Positions 22,373-29,854 of a stretch of DNA of 32,756 bases are shown in pieces (position 1 is the stretch's first letter; every line of letters starts with the position of its first letter). A program made the position numbers and the translations under genes. The notes below the pieces were generated by a model, which worked only from the letters and a program-made list of their open reading frames with translations, ran no database searches and was not told where the DNA came from. This DNA is from Clostridiales bacterium (GTDB taxonomy: Bacteria > Bacillota > Clostridia > Oscillospirales > Oscillospiraceae). The stretch is taken from contig DYBS01000004.1 in assembly GCA_019418525.1 (NCBI GenBank), positions 1-32,756 of the forward strand, read 5' to 3'.

Positions 22373-24451
22373 TTAAGACGCTTCGGGGAGGTGAAACGGA
22401 ATGGTATCGCCGGTTCCAGTCATCCAGCCGTGGGTGAGCATATAGTCCACCAAATTGCACAGCATTGTGCAGCCTTCCGCCCGGGTCAGGGTTCCACCCA
22501 AATTTAAGTCCCCGTTTTCATCTCCAGAAATCAGACCCGTAACATAGCAAACAGCGACTGTGTCACCAGTTAGCCTGTACAGTTGATCAACGCCGGAGTC
22601 CAGAAGCTTTTGCAATGTCTCCTCCACGCCAGGAATGTACTTAGAAGCATTGTCTGCCCCCATGACATACCACATGATGGAAATGGCATCCGCACGGGTT
22701 ATGGGCTCATTGGCGTGCTTGTTAATGGATTTCTGCAGCTCCTCGTTGTAGTCAGGCGCCATATCCGGGGGGCCATCAAAGAAGGTCTCCCGCCAGATCG
22801 TTGTGGCCTGTAAATACTTCCCGCCTACCCACATATAGGGCTGCCACCATGGGGATCCGGCGGGGGCCTGATACTCGGCCAGTTCATCCGCGGCAAAGAT
22901 GGGCACCACCATGGCGTAGAACTCGGCAAACGTCAGCGTGTCATTGGGGGCAAATTTATTGTTCCCAACACCGGATACCCAGCCCATTTCGGCCGCCCGT
23001 TTGATATAAGAATAGGCCCAATGAGTGGTGGGAACATCCGAGAAGGAAACTGGTTTGCTGGGAACGGGTGTGGGATCAGTGTCGGGCTCCGGCTGAGATG
23101 CATTGTCGTTTACGGAATGGACCTTCACACCAGAGCTATCCAGCGTGCAGAATCTAATGTTTTCCGCCCCGCTGCTGGTATCCGCCCAGACCAGCTTCCC
23201 GTCATGGTAAATGGGACCGGCATAGGCGCCGGGGACAGTGCCCAGGTCAACCGGGGGATCAAAGGAGCCGTCTGCGTGATAAGTGGTGTAATAATAGTGA
23301 TAATCGTTCAAGGACGCAGCAGAGTAGACCCAGTTTTCATTCGGGCCCGTAGTATACCATAAAACATAGCCGGACGAGCTGCTGGTGGGGATAAGCTGCA
23401 CGCCCCAGGCGCTTTCCTCACCGTACTGGGCGTTACTCTGCAGGGTGCGGGTGGTGTAGTCGGACAGATTGTCTTTGTCAACGAATGTCAGGTATGCGCT
23501 GTACGGGTAGCCCGTTCCCCCTAAAGAGCCTCTTCCTGTATCAATATAAGCGACCAAGTATCCTTGGTTCGTTTCTGCAAGAGCAGTAATTTGAGCGTTT
23601 GTGGGATACTTCACCACATCCCCGCCTTTGCCGGGCCACTCGGCGAAAGTAACGCCCTCTCCTTTGCCGTTATAAAAAGTATCATTTCCGGCGGGCTCAT
23701 CATAGCGGAATAGGTATGCGCCTCGGGGCGTGGCATCTCCCGTATCAGCGGTAACGAGACGACCCTGAGCATCCACAAGAATGTCCTGCGTTAAGGCGTG
23801 AGAAACATGGCCGGTACCCAAAGGTGTAATTCCCAAGCGGGTATCCGTGATCACCATATCTGACTGACGGATGCAAAAGGTCATGTTGGTTTGGTGCTGG
23901 GTGCCACCATATAAAGTGTTTGTAGACCGGCCAGAGTGAATATAAAGCATTCCGTTGTACTCAGTAAAGGCAAAATTCCCCCACTGTCCAATGACATCTG
24001 TAACCGTATTGCTGCAGAGACTCGCAACGCTTAATCGGTCCCAGTTTTTGGAATACTTTACAATCCGAAGCGCCTCAATATCATCACGCTCATCCCAGTT
24101 ATCCTGACCAAAAACGACAAAATTATAATTTTGGCCAAAAAAGACACCACCTACCTCCGGCAGTTCAATTTCAATTTCTTTTTCAGAAAGAAATTGAAAT
24201 TCGGGGCTGTAGGTGCGTACCATCAGGTGGCGGTTGTCTTGGATGCTTCCATCCTGCATGTAAGTCAGTAAGCCATCCACCATAAAAACTTCATAATTTC
24301 CGCTGGAATTTACATTGAGCGGATTGCCCCGGTCAGAATAAGCAGCACCAGCGATGGGGGCGCTGAATGCCTGCGCGGTAGGGGACAGAAGTGGGAACAT
24401 TCCCAGAGCCAAGGTCAGGGCAAGCATCAGACTTGACAATCGCTTTTTCAC
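22373..24451 (-). CDS. Secreted S-layer-homology (SLH) domain protein
   Basis: This 692-residue protein has a signal peptide (KKRLSSLMLALTLALGMFPL, cleavage probably after AQA near residue 24), a large extracellular domain of beta-rich repeats without a recognised family (about 30-440), a Pro-rich linker (PEPDTDPTPVPSKP), and C-terminal SLH modules (about 460-685: SFSDVPTTHWAYSYIKRAAE, EPITRADAISIMWYVMG and GTLTRAEGCTMLCNLVDYM). SLH modules bind pyruvylated cell-wall polymers, so it is displayed on the surface. The GTG at 24451 is preferred because GGAGGAG lies 8 bases upstream; in-frame ATG 24472 and GTG 24493 are upstream alternatives. Base composition is lower in GC than the catabolic clusters, suggesting a different history. 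Its role is unknown. Confidence 0.85.
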   Translation of the reverse strand: MKKRLSSLMLALTLALGMFPLLSPTAQAFSAPIAGAAYSDRGNPLNVNSSGNYEVFMVDGLLTYMQDGSIQDNRHLMVRTYSPEFQFLSEKEIEIELPEVGGVFFGQNYNFVVFGQDNWDERDDIEALRIVKYSKNWDRLSVASLCSNTVTDVIGQWGNFAFTEYNGMLYIHSGRSTNTLYGGTQHQTNMTFCIRQSDMVITDTRLGITPLGTGHVSHALTQDILVDAQGRLVTADTGDATPRGAYLFRYDEPAGNDTFYNGKGEGVTFAEWPGKGGDVVKYPTNAQITALAETNQGYLVAYIDTGRGSLGGTGYPYSAYLTFVDKDNLSDYTTRTLQSNAQYGEESAWGVQLIPTSSSSGYVLWYTTGPNENWVYSAASLNDYHYYYTTYHADGSFDPPVDLGTVPGAYAGPIYHDGKLVWADTSSGAENIRFCTLDSSGVKVHSVNDNASQPEPDTDPTPVPSKPVSFSDVPTTHWAYSYIKRAAEMGWVSGVGNNKFAPNDTLTFAEFYAMVVPIFAADELAEYQAPAGSPWWQPYMWVGGKYLQATTIWRETFFDGPPDMAPDYNEELQKSINKHANEPITRADAISIMWYVMGADNASKYIPGVEETLQKLLDSGVDQLYRLTGDTVAVCYVTGLISGDENGDLNLGGTLTRAEGCTMLCNLVDYMLTHGWMTGTGDTIPFHLPEAS

Positions 24452-24536
24452 ATTTTTCTCCTCCTCAATCATGTTTCCCCGCAGACGGGCCACAACGGGC
24501 AGGAATCACTCCCCGCCCAGGGTGTCCGTCAGAAAC

Positions 24537-24573
24537 ATAAAAGCGGTGTTGAGTTATGTACTCAACACCGCTT
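24537..24573 (-). terminator. Strong hairpin upstream of the SLH gene
   Basis: A perfect 14-bp stem (24541-24554 with 24560-24573) with a 5-base loop is followed on the minus strand by TTTTATGTTT. No gene ends here now; it either terminates a lost minus-strand gene or shapes the SLH 5' leader. Confidence 0.55.
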
Positions 24574-24646
24574 TGAAGTAATCAATGCGAAGCACAAGGC
24601 AATCAAACCTATCCCTCCGCCTTAAAAGGTATAATAACCCCGTAGT

Positions 24647-24766
24647 GCAACGTATGTTGCTGTGCTGAGTGCATGCTCACTCGCATAGGGCCGTGGGGGG
24701 TTGACGCACCCTGCGGCCTGCCCGCAATTATGTTTTCGACCCCTATTGTACCTGTTCCAGGTGGGA
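24647..24766. other. Cluster of short hairpins, possible structured RNA or repeat element
   Basis: Consecutive inverted repeats are packed here: GCAAC/GTTGC (24647-24660), GAGTG/CACTC (24667-24682), GGCCG/CGGCC with an inner GGGT/ACCC (24689-24718), and ACCTG/CAGGT (24750-24762). A 74-codon minus-strand frame also spans it but has no family. The density of structure exceeds that of neighbouring intergenic DNA. Confidence 0.35.
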
Positions 24767-24872
24767 ATTTCAAGGACTCGCTGGAGAGTATGTTAAGAGG
24801 AATATACTTTATAGTTTGAATGTGTACCCTCAAAACGGGTATTTCCCTGTTTTAAAGGTGCATTTTCAATTT

Positions 24873-25005
24873 TTATACCTCAATCATGGGCTCCATACAG
24901 TTCCCACACAGGATGTTAACCTTTTTAGTGGCCCGAACGCTTTGGCCGCACTTGGGGCAGATCAGTTTGCGGGTTCTGCTGGGCCGTACCTCCCGCTCCT
25001 GAGCG
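24873..25005 (-). pseudogene. C-terminal remnant with zinc ribbon, SprT-like
   Basis: A minus-strand frame without a start encodes SRTRKLICPKCGQSVRATKK, then VNILCGNCMEPMIEV and a stop. The CPKC-CGNC zinc ribbon followed by a short tail resembles the C-terminus of SprT-like proteins carried by integrative elements and phages. The N-terminal metalloprotease part is absent. Confidence 0.4.
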
Positions 25006-25009
25006 GATG

Positions 25010-25311
25010 ATGGGGGGCAGGCTGGACCGCCCGGTCTACAATATGTTGGACTGGAAATACGGTTTTTCTACTTGTGTCCCTCTGGACGAAAACTATGAGC
25101 GCACTGCAAATTATATTGTCAAGTACATCACCAAAAGCGACAGCGGCAAAATCTTTGGGGAGGCCCATGGCAAGCCCGCCGCACCGTAGAAAATCTGGCC
25201 AGGATCGGATTTGCAAATTCAAACGGTGAAATCCCGGAGTTGCTGGCCAAGACCAAGGACAATAGCAGCGCGGACAAGATGGAGAAATTCACTCAAAGCG
25301 TGTCTGCTTAA
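25010..25311 (+). pseudogene. Remnant of a mobile-element replication-type protein
   Basis: The plus-strand frame at 25010-25189 (MLDWKYGFSTCVPLDENYE, NYIVKYITKSDSGKIFG) resembles the middle of replication-initiator proteins of rolling-circle elements. After a stop, a different frame continues coding-like to 25311 (VENLARIGFANSNGEIPEL). No intact gene can be assembled. The assignment rests on recalled motifs and is tentative; the broken nature is clear. Confidence 0.4.
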
Positions 25312-25352
25312 ATTACAACAACGCAATAAGGGAAACTTCTGTGCGGGCAAAA

Positions 25353-25387
25353 GAAAAAGCCTTGAAACCGTTGAGTTCCAAGGCTTT
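25353..25387 (-). terminator. Terminator of tRNA-Val
   Basis: Arms 25356-25368 and 25375-25387 form a hairpin (one G-T wobble on the minus strand), followed by TTTTTCTTTT on the minus strand. Nearly the same sequence is found at 3311-3348. Confidence 0.75.
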
Positions 25388-25391
25388 ACTC

Positions 25392-25467
25392 TGGTGGACG
25401 ATACAGGACTTGAACCTGTGACCTCCCGCACGTCAAGCGGATGCTCTACCAGCTGAGCTAATCGTCC
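25392..25467 (-). tRNA. tRNA-Val (anticodon GAC)
   Basis: The minus strand gives a full 76-base cloverleaf with encoded CCA: acceptor GGACGAT/ATCGTCC, D arm with AGCTCAGCTGGTAGAGC, anticodon stem CCGC/GCGG around the loop TTGACGT (anticodon GAC), and T arm with GGTTCAAGTCC. A consensus promoter lies upstream and a terminator downstream. The gene appears functional and stands alone. Confidence 0.97.
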
Positions 25468-25481
25468 GAACAGCATGGTCT

Positions 25482-25510
25482 ATTATAGCGGATGGAGAGA
25501 TCGTTGTCAA
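25482..25510 (-). promoter_or_regulatory. Consensus promoter of tRNA-Val
   Basis: On the minus strand a perfect TTGACA (25510-25505) and a perfect TATAAT (25487-25482) are exactly 17 bases apart, 15 bases before the tRNA. Confidence 0.9.
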
Positions 25511-25574
25511 CCTTTTTTTCAAAAACTTTTGAGGACGCCGTACCCCCGTGTATGGTTTGGCACAAAGTCCGGTG

Positions 25575-25603
25575 TTGCCTGGAGGGGCGGTTGGCGATAC
25601 AAT
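25575..25603 (+). promoter_or_regulatory. Probable promoter of the SDR gene
   Basis: TTGCCT (25575-25580) and TACAAT (25598-25603) are 17 bases apart, 40 bases before the ATG. Confidence 0.5.
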
Positions 25604-25642
25604 GATGGCACACGGCATAAAGCTATATAAGGAGGTACAGAT

Positions 25643-26383
25643 ATGGAAGAGCGCGGCACAGTGCTCATCACCGGGGCCAGCCGGGGCATCGGCGCGGCCT
25701 GCGCCCGGCGCTTTGCCCGGGCGGGCTACGCGGTAGCCCTGAACTATCACCGCAGCGAAGCGGCGGCGGTCGCCCTGTGTGAGGAGCTGCGGGCCGGGGG
25801 CGCCCGGGTGGAGCTCGTGCAGGCTGATATGGGAGACACGGAACAGGTGGAGCGGATGGTTGACAATGTGTTGGATAAATTTTGTCAACTTGACATTTTG
25901 GTATGCAACGCCGGCATCGCCCGGCAGCAGCTTTTCACCGACATCACCGACCGGGACTGGCGGGAGCTGTTCAATGTGAACGTGGACGGCACCTTCCGCT
26001 GCTGCCGGGCGGTGCTGCCCCATTTCATCCACCGGAAGGCCGGGCGGATCATCACACTCTCCTCCATGTGGGGGATCACCGGAGGGTCCTGTGAGGTGGC
26101 CTATTCCGCCGCAAAAGCGGCCATAATCGGACTGACCCGGGCACTTGCCAAGGAGGTGGGGCCTTCGGGAATTACGGTCAACTGCGTGGCCCCCGGCGTT
26201 ATCGACACCGACATGAACGGGAACCTTACCGCAGAGGATCTGGAGGTTCTGCGGGAGGAGACGCCGCTGGAGCGCATCGGGCGGCCGGAGGACGTGGCGG
26301 AGAGCGTTTTTTTCCTGGCGGGAGAGGGCGGAGCCTTCCTCACCGGGCAGGTGCTGTCTCCCAATGGCGGTATCCTCATCTAA
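25643..26383 (+). CDS. Short-chain dehydrogenase/reductase, FabG-like
   Basis: This 246-residue classical SDR has the cofactor motif TGASRGIGAACARRFARAGYAVAL at the N-terminus, NAGIARQQ, a catalytic Ser (about 140) in LSSMWG, and Tyr154/Lys158 in AYSAAKAAI, with PGVIDTDM after. The Arg after TGAS suggests NADPH. The family includes 3-oxoacyl-ACP reductase and many alcohol/ketone oxidoreductases. AAGGAGGT precedes ATG 25643. It stands alone between the tRNA and the Liv operon, outside a fatty-acid cluster, so a dedicated FabG role is not shown. GGSC instead of the common AGN(A/P)GQ after the Ser is unremarkable for the wider family. Confidence 0.88.
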   Translation: MEERGTVLITGASRGIGAACARRFARAGYAVALNYHRSEAAAVALCEELRAGGARVELVQADMGDTEQVERMVDNVLDKFCQLDILVCNAGIARQQLFTDITDRDWRELFNVNVDGTFRCCRAVLPHFIHRKAGRIITLSSMWGITGGSCEVAYSAAKAAIIGLTRALAKEVGPSGITVNCVAPGVIDTDMNGNLTAEDLEVLREETPLERIGRPEDVAESVFFLAGEGGAFLTGQVLSPNGGILI

Positions 26384-26445
26384 AATTGTATGTATCTCAC
26401 AGAAAAACAGATGGCTTTCCATGGGGCGTTGGCTATTTTCATAAG

Positions 26446-26474
26446 TTGACAATTTAGGGCGTCGAGCGTATAAT
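26446..26474 (+). promoter_or_regulatory. Consensus promoter of the Liv operon
   Basis: A perfect TTGACA (26446-26451) and a perfect TATAAT (26469-26474) are exactly 17 bases apart. GTTGACA and TGTCAAC (26445-26451 and 26474-26480) also form an inverted repeat around the promoter. Confidence 0.85.
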
Positions 26475-26505
26475 GTCAACAACCTGTAAGGGAGGTACAT
26501 TTGAA

Positions 26506-27702
26506 ATGAAAAAGATGCGTGTTTTGTCTCTGGCCATGGCGGCTGCCATGAGCCTGTCGCTGCTCTCCGGCTGCGGCGGCGGCACCAGCAGCGAGCCCTC
26601 TTCCAACCCTGACGACGGGTCCGGCAGCTCCACCGGCGCCAGCGTCATTAAGATCGGCGGCATCGGCCCCCTGACCGGCTCCGCCGCCGTGTACGGCCTG
26701 GCCACCAAGCAGGGCGCCGAGATCGCCATTCAGGAGATCAACGCTCTGGGCGGCCTCCAGTTCGAGCTGGACTCCCAGGACGATGAGAACGCCACCGAGA
26801 AGGCTGTCAACGCCTACAACAAGCTCAAGGGCGACGGCGCTCAGATCATCTACGGCTGCACCACCACCAACCCCTGCGTGGCCGTGGCCGCTGAGACCTA
26901 CAACGACCGCTACTTCCAGCTGACCCCCTCCGCCTCCTCCACCGACGTCACCGCCGGCAAGGACAACATGTTCCAGGTCTGCTTCACCGACCCCAACCAG
27001 GGCAAGACCGCCGCGGACTACATCAAGGAGAATAACCTGGGCACCAAGATCGCCGTCATCTACAACAACGGCGATGCCTACTCCACCGGCATCTACACCG
27101 CCTTCCAGGCGGAGGCCGATGAGATCGGCCTGGAGGTCGTGACCGCCCAGACCTTCCCCGATGACACCAACGCCGACTTCACCGTGCAGCTGACCGCCGC
27201 CAAGGACGCCGGCGCCGACCTGGTGTTCATGCCCATCTACTACACCCCCGCTTCCCTGATCCTGAACCAGGCCAAGACCATGGGCTATGAGCCCACCTTC
27301 TTCGGTTGCGACGGCATGGACGGCATCCTGGACCTGGAGGGCTTCGACACCTCCCTGGCCGAGGGCCTGATGCTCATGACCCCCTTCAACGCCTGGGGCG
27401 AGGATGAGCGCACCGTCAACTTCGTGCAGGAGTACCAGGACGCCTACGGCGGCATCCCCAACCAGTTTGCCGCGGACGGCTATGACTGCATGTACGCCAT
27501 CTACGAGGCCTGCACCAAGGCCGGCATCACCGCCGACATGAGCGCTCAGGACATTTGCGAGAAGCTCATCGCTACCTTCACCGACAGCAGCTTCAGCGTG
27601 GACGGCCTGACCGGCACCGGCATGACCTGGTCCGCCAACGGCGAGGTTTCCAAGGCCCCCGTGGTGGTCAAGGTCGAGGGCGGCGTGTACGTCACTCAGT
27701 AA
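26506..27702 (+). CDS. livJ: Branched-chain amino-acid-type ABC transporter substrate-binding lipoprotein
   Basis: This 398-residue protein has a lipoprotein signal (MKKMRVLSLAMAAAMSLSLL, lipobox LLSG-Cys near residue 23), a Ser/Gly-rich linker, and a type I periplasmic binding fold (Peripla_BP_6): IKIGGIGPLTGSAAVYG, then AINEIN-type AIQEINALGG, and GKTAADYIKEN further on. The family binds Leu/Ile/Val or other amino acids, amides and urea. ATG 26506 follows GGGAGGT. A strong consensus promoter and a following attenuator-like hairpin suggest high expression. Codon use is strongly GC-ending, as in highly expressed genes here. The ligand cannot be fixed from sequence. Confidence 0.92.
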   Translation: MKKMRVLSLAMAAAMSLSLLSGCGGGTSSEPSSNPDDGSGSSTGASVIKIGGIGPLTGSAAVYGLATKQGAEIAIQEINALGGLQFELDSQDDENATEKAVNAYNKLKGDGAQIIYGCTTTNPCVAVAAETYNDRYFQLTPSASSTDVTAGKDNMFQVCFTDPNQGKTAADYIKENNLGTKIAVIYNNGDAYSTGIYTAFQAEADEIGLEVVTAQTFPDDTNADFTVQLTAAKDAGADLVFMPIYYTPASLILNQAKTMGYEPTFFGCDGMDGILDLEGFDTSLAEGLMLMTPFNAWGEDERTVNFVQEYQDAYGGIPNQFAADGYDCMYAIYEACTKAGITADMSAQDICEKLIATFTDSSFSVDGLTGTGMTWSANGEVSKAPVVVKVEGGVYVTQ

Positions 27703-27740
27703 CAATCAGTACCCCCAATCATAAGTTGAGGGAACCCGGA

Positions 27741-27780
27741 AGAGAGGGTTGCCGGAGCAAGCGGCAGCCCTCTCTTTTCT
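27741..27780 (+). terminator. Attenuator-like hairpin after livJ
   Basis: AGAGAGGG (27741-27748) pairs with CCCTCTCT (27768-27775) with further TGCC/GGCA pairing inside, followed by TTTTCT. It may reduce read-through into the permease genes. Confidence 0.7.
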
Positions 27781-27782
27781 CC

Positions 27783-27852
27783 CTGTATGGCGGAAACGTC
27801 CGCGGCCAGCGCTGCCGCGGAGGTTTTCGCCATACAGCCCCATTTTTGGGGC
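27783..27852 (+). other. Second large hairpin pair between livJ and livH
   Basis: CTGTATGGCG (27783-27792) pairs with CGCCATACAG (27828-27837), with an inner CCGCGG-type stem, and GCCCC (27837-27841) pairs with GGGGC (27848-27852). With the preceding terminator it makes an unusually structured 110-base intercistronic leader. Confidence 0.55.
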
Positions 27853-27894
27853 CAATACCAAGAGATCAGAGAAAAGAGAAAGAGGTGACCGGCT

Positions 27895-28773
27895 TTGAGC
27901 CTACTCAATAACCTCATCAACGGCATCAGCCTGGGCAGTGTGTACGCCATCATCGCCCTGGGCTACACCATGGTCTACGGCATTGCCAAGATGCTGAACT
28001 TTGCCCACGGCGACGTCATCATGGTGGGCGCCTACATCTGCTTCTTTGCCACCGGCCAGTTCGGCCTGCCCCCCGTGGTGGGTGTGCTGCTGGCCATGGT
28101 GGTGTGTACCGTGCTGGGCGTGGTCATCGAGCGCCTGGCCTACAAGCCCCTGCGGCAGGCCCCCTCGCTGGCGGTGCTCATTACCGCCATTGGCGTGAGC
28201 TATTTCCTCCAGAACTCCGCCCTGCTGCTGTGGAAGTCCGACCCCAAGAGCTTTACCTCCGTGGTGGGCAAGGGCTCCATCAAGCTCTTTGACGGACAGC
28301 TCACCATTACCCACGTGGCCCTGGTCACGGTGGCGGCCTGTATCGTCATCATGCTGGCCCTGACCTGGTTTACCGGCAACACCAAGATGGGCAAGGCCAT
28401 GCGGGCCTGCTCTGAGGACAAGGGCGCCGCCCTCCTCATGGGCATCGACGTCAACCGCACCATCTCCATGACCTTCGCCATCGGCTCGGCCCTGGCGGCC
28501 ATTGCCGGTGTCCTGTACTGCTCCACCTACCCCACCCTCATGCCCACCACCGGCTCCCTTCCCGGCATCAAGGCCTTCACTGCCGCCGTGTTCGGCGGCA
28601 TCGGCTCCATCCCCGGGGCCATGCTGGGCGGCATCCTGCTGGGTGTCATCGAGATCTTCGCCAAGGCCTTCAATACCCAGATCTCCGACGCGGTGGTCTT
28701 TGCCGTGCTCATCATCGTCCTGCTGGTGAAGCCCGCAGGCCTGCTGGGCAAGACCGTGCGCGAGAAAGTTTGA
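27895..28773 (+). CDS. livH: Liv-type ABC transporter permease (LivH)
   Basis: This 292-residue inner-membrane permease has about eight helices. Family signatures are LLNNLINGISLGSVYAIIALGYTMVYGIAKMLNFAHGDVIM at the N-terminus and KAFTAAVFGGIGSIPGAMLGG near the C-terminus. The start is a TTG at 27895 with AGAGGTGA just upstream. It is followed by livM after 10 bases. It pairs with LivM to form the membrane channel. Confidence 0.93.
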   Translation: MSLLNNLINGISLGSVYAIIALGYTMVYGIAKMLNFAHGDVIMVGAYICFFATGQFGLPPVVGVLLAMVVCTVLGVVIERLAYKPLRQAPSLAVLITAIGVSYFLQNSALLLWKSDPKSFTSVVGKGSIKLFDGQLTITHVALVTVAACIVIMLALTWFTGNTKMGKAMRACSEDKGAALLMGIDVNRTISMTFAIGSALAAIAGVLYCSTYPTLMPTTGSLPGIKAFTAAVFGGIGSIPGAMLGGILLGVIEIFAKAFNTQISDAVVFAVLIIVLLVKPAGLLGKTVREKV

Positions 28774-28783
28774 GGTGGCGGAC

Positions 28784-29854
28784 ATGAAAAAACTCACTCC
28801 CAGCCGCAAACGGCTGATCAACAACTCCATCACCTATGGCATGGTCATCGCGGCCTATGTGATCCTCCAGCTCCTCAACGCCGGCGGGGTGCTCTCTCCG
28901 TCCCTCCAGGGCCAGCTGGTGCCCATCTGCGCCTATATCACCATGGCCATCTCCCTGAACCTGGTGGTGGGCATCTCTGGCGAGCTGAGCCTGGGCCACG
29001 CCGGTTTCATGAGCGTGGGCGCCTTCTCCGGTATGGTCTTTAACATCTCCATGCAGAGCGCCATCCCCTCCGCTCCCCTGCGCCTGCTGTGCGCCATGCT
29101 GGTGGGCGCGGTGTTCGCCGGTATCGCCGGCGTCATCGTGGGCGTGCCGGTGCTCCGTCTGCGGGGCGACTACCTGGCCATCGTGACCCTGGCCTTCGGC
29201 GAAATCATCAAGAACATCATCAACATCCTGTATATCGGTGTGGATGAGAACGGCCTCCACTTCTCTACTCAGAATGAGATGGCCTTGGGCCTGGCCGAGG
29301 GCGGCAAGTCCATCCTGAAAGGGCCCCTGGGCGTCACCACCAACATCAAGCTCTCCACCTTTACCGCCGGTTTTATCCTGGTGCTGGTGGCCCTCACCGT
29401 GGTGCTCAACCTGGTCCACAGCCGCACCGGACGGGCGGTCATGGCCCTGCGGGACAACCGCATCGCCGCTGAGAGCGTGGGCATCGGCGCCACCAAGTAC
29501 AAGCTCATCGCCTTCGTCACCTCCGCCGTACTGGCGGGCGCCGCCGGCGTGCTGTATGCCATGAACTACTCCTCCGTGGCGGCCAAGCAGTTCGACTTCA
29601 ACGCCTCCATTCTGATCCTGGTGTTCGTGGTTCTGGGCGGCCTGGGCAACATCCGCGGCTCCATCATCGCCGCTGCCCTCCTGTACGTCCTGCCCGAGCT
29701 TCTCCGCGACTTCTACGATTTCCGCATGCTGATCTATGCCATCGTCCTCATTCTGGTGATGCTGGCCACCAATAATCCCACCTTCAAGCAGTTCTTCGGC
29801 GGCCTCTTTGCCCGTCTGGGCCGTGGCAGCCGGAAAGGAGGCGCACAGGAATGA
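28784..29854 (+). CDS. livM: Liv-type ABC transporter permease (LivM)
   Basis: This 356-residue permease shows AISLNLVVGISGELSLGHAGFMSVGAF in the N-terminal half, LRGDYLAIVTLAFGEIIKNI, and GRAVMALRDNRIAAESVGI with the conserved cytoplasmic coupling loop, then FVVLGGLGNIRGSIIAAALL. About ten helices. ATG 28784 is preferred because GAGGTGG lies 6 bases before it; an in-frame GTG 9 bases earlier is the alternative. Its TGA overlaps the livG start (ATGA), so the two are translationally coupled. Confidence 0.92.
   Translation: MKKLTPSRKRLINNSITYGMVIAAYVILQLLNAGGVLSPSLQGQLVPICAYITMAISLNLVVGISGELSLGHAGFMSVGAFSGMVFNISMQSAIPSAPLRLLCAMLVGAVFAGIAGVIVGVPVLRLRGDYLAIVTLAFGEIIKNIINILYIGVDENGLHFSTQNEMALGLAEGGKSILKGPLGVTTNIKLSTFTAGFILVLVALTVVLNLVHSRTGRAVMALRDNRIAAESVGIGATKYKLIAFVTSAVLAGAAGVLYAMNYSSVAAKQFDFNASILILVFVVLGGLGNIRGSIIAAALLYVLPELLRDFYDFRMLIYAIVLILVMLATNNPTFKQFFGGLFARLGRGSRKGGAQE

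Noticed and set aside
24609..24833. A 74-codon minus-strand frame as a small protein gene.
   Set aside because: It has no convincing ribosome binding site or family and covers the hairpin cluster; structure explains the sequence better than coding.
25211..25476. Short frames on both strands across the tRNA and its terminator.
   Set aside because: They are translations of the tRNA-Val gene itself.
25859..25889. GTTGACA/TGTCAAC inverted repeat inside the SDR gene, similar to the one at the Liv promoter.
   Set aside because: It lies in codons for a conserved part of the protein with a different spacer (17 versus 22 bases), so it is probably coincidence.
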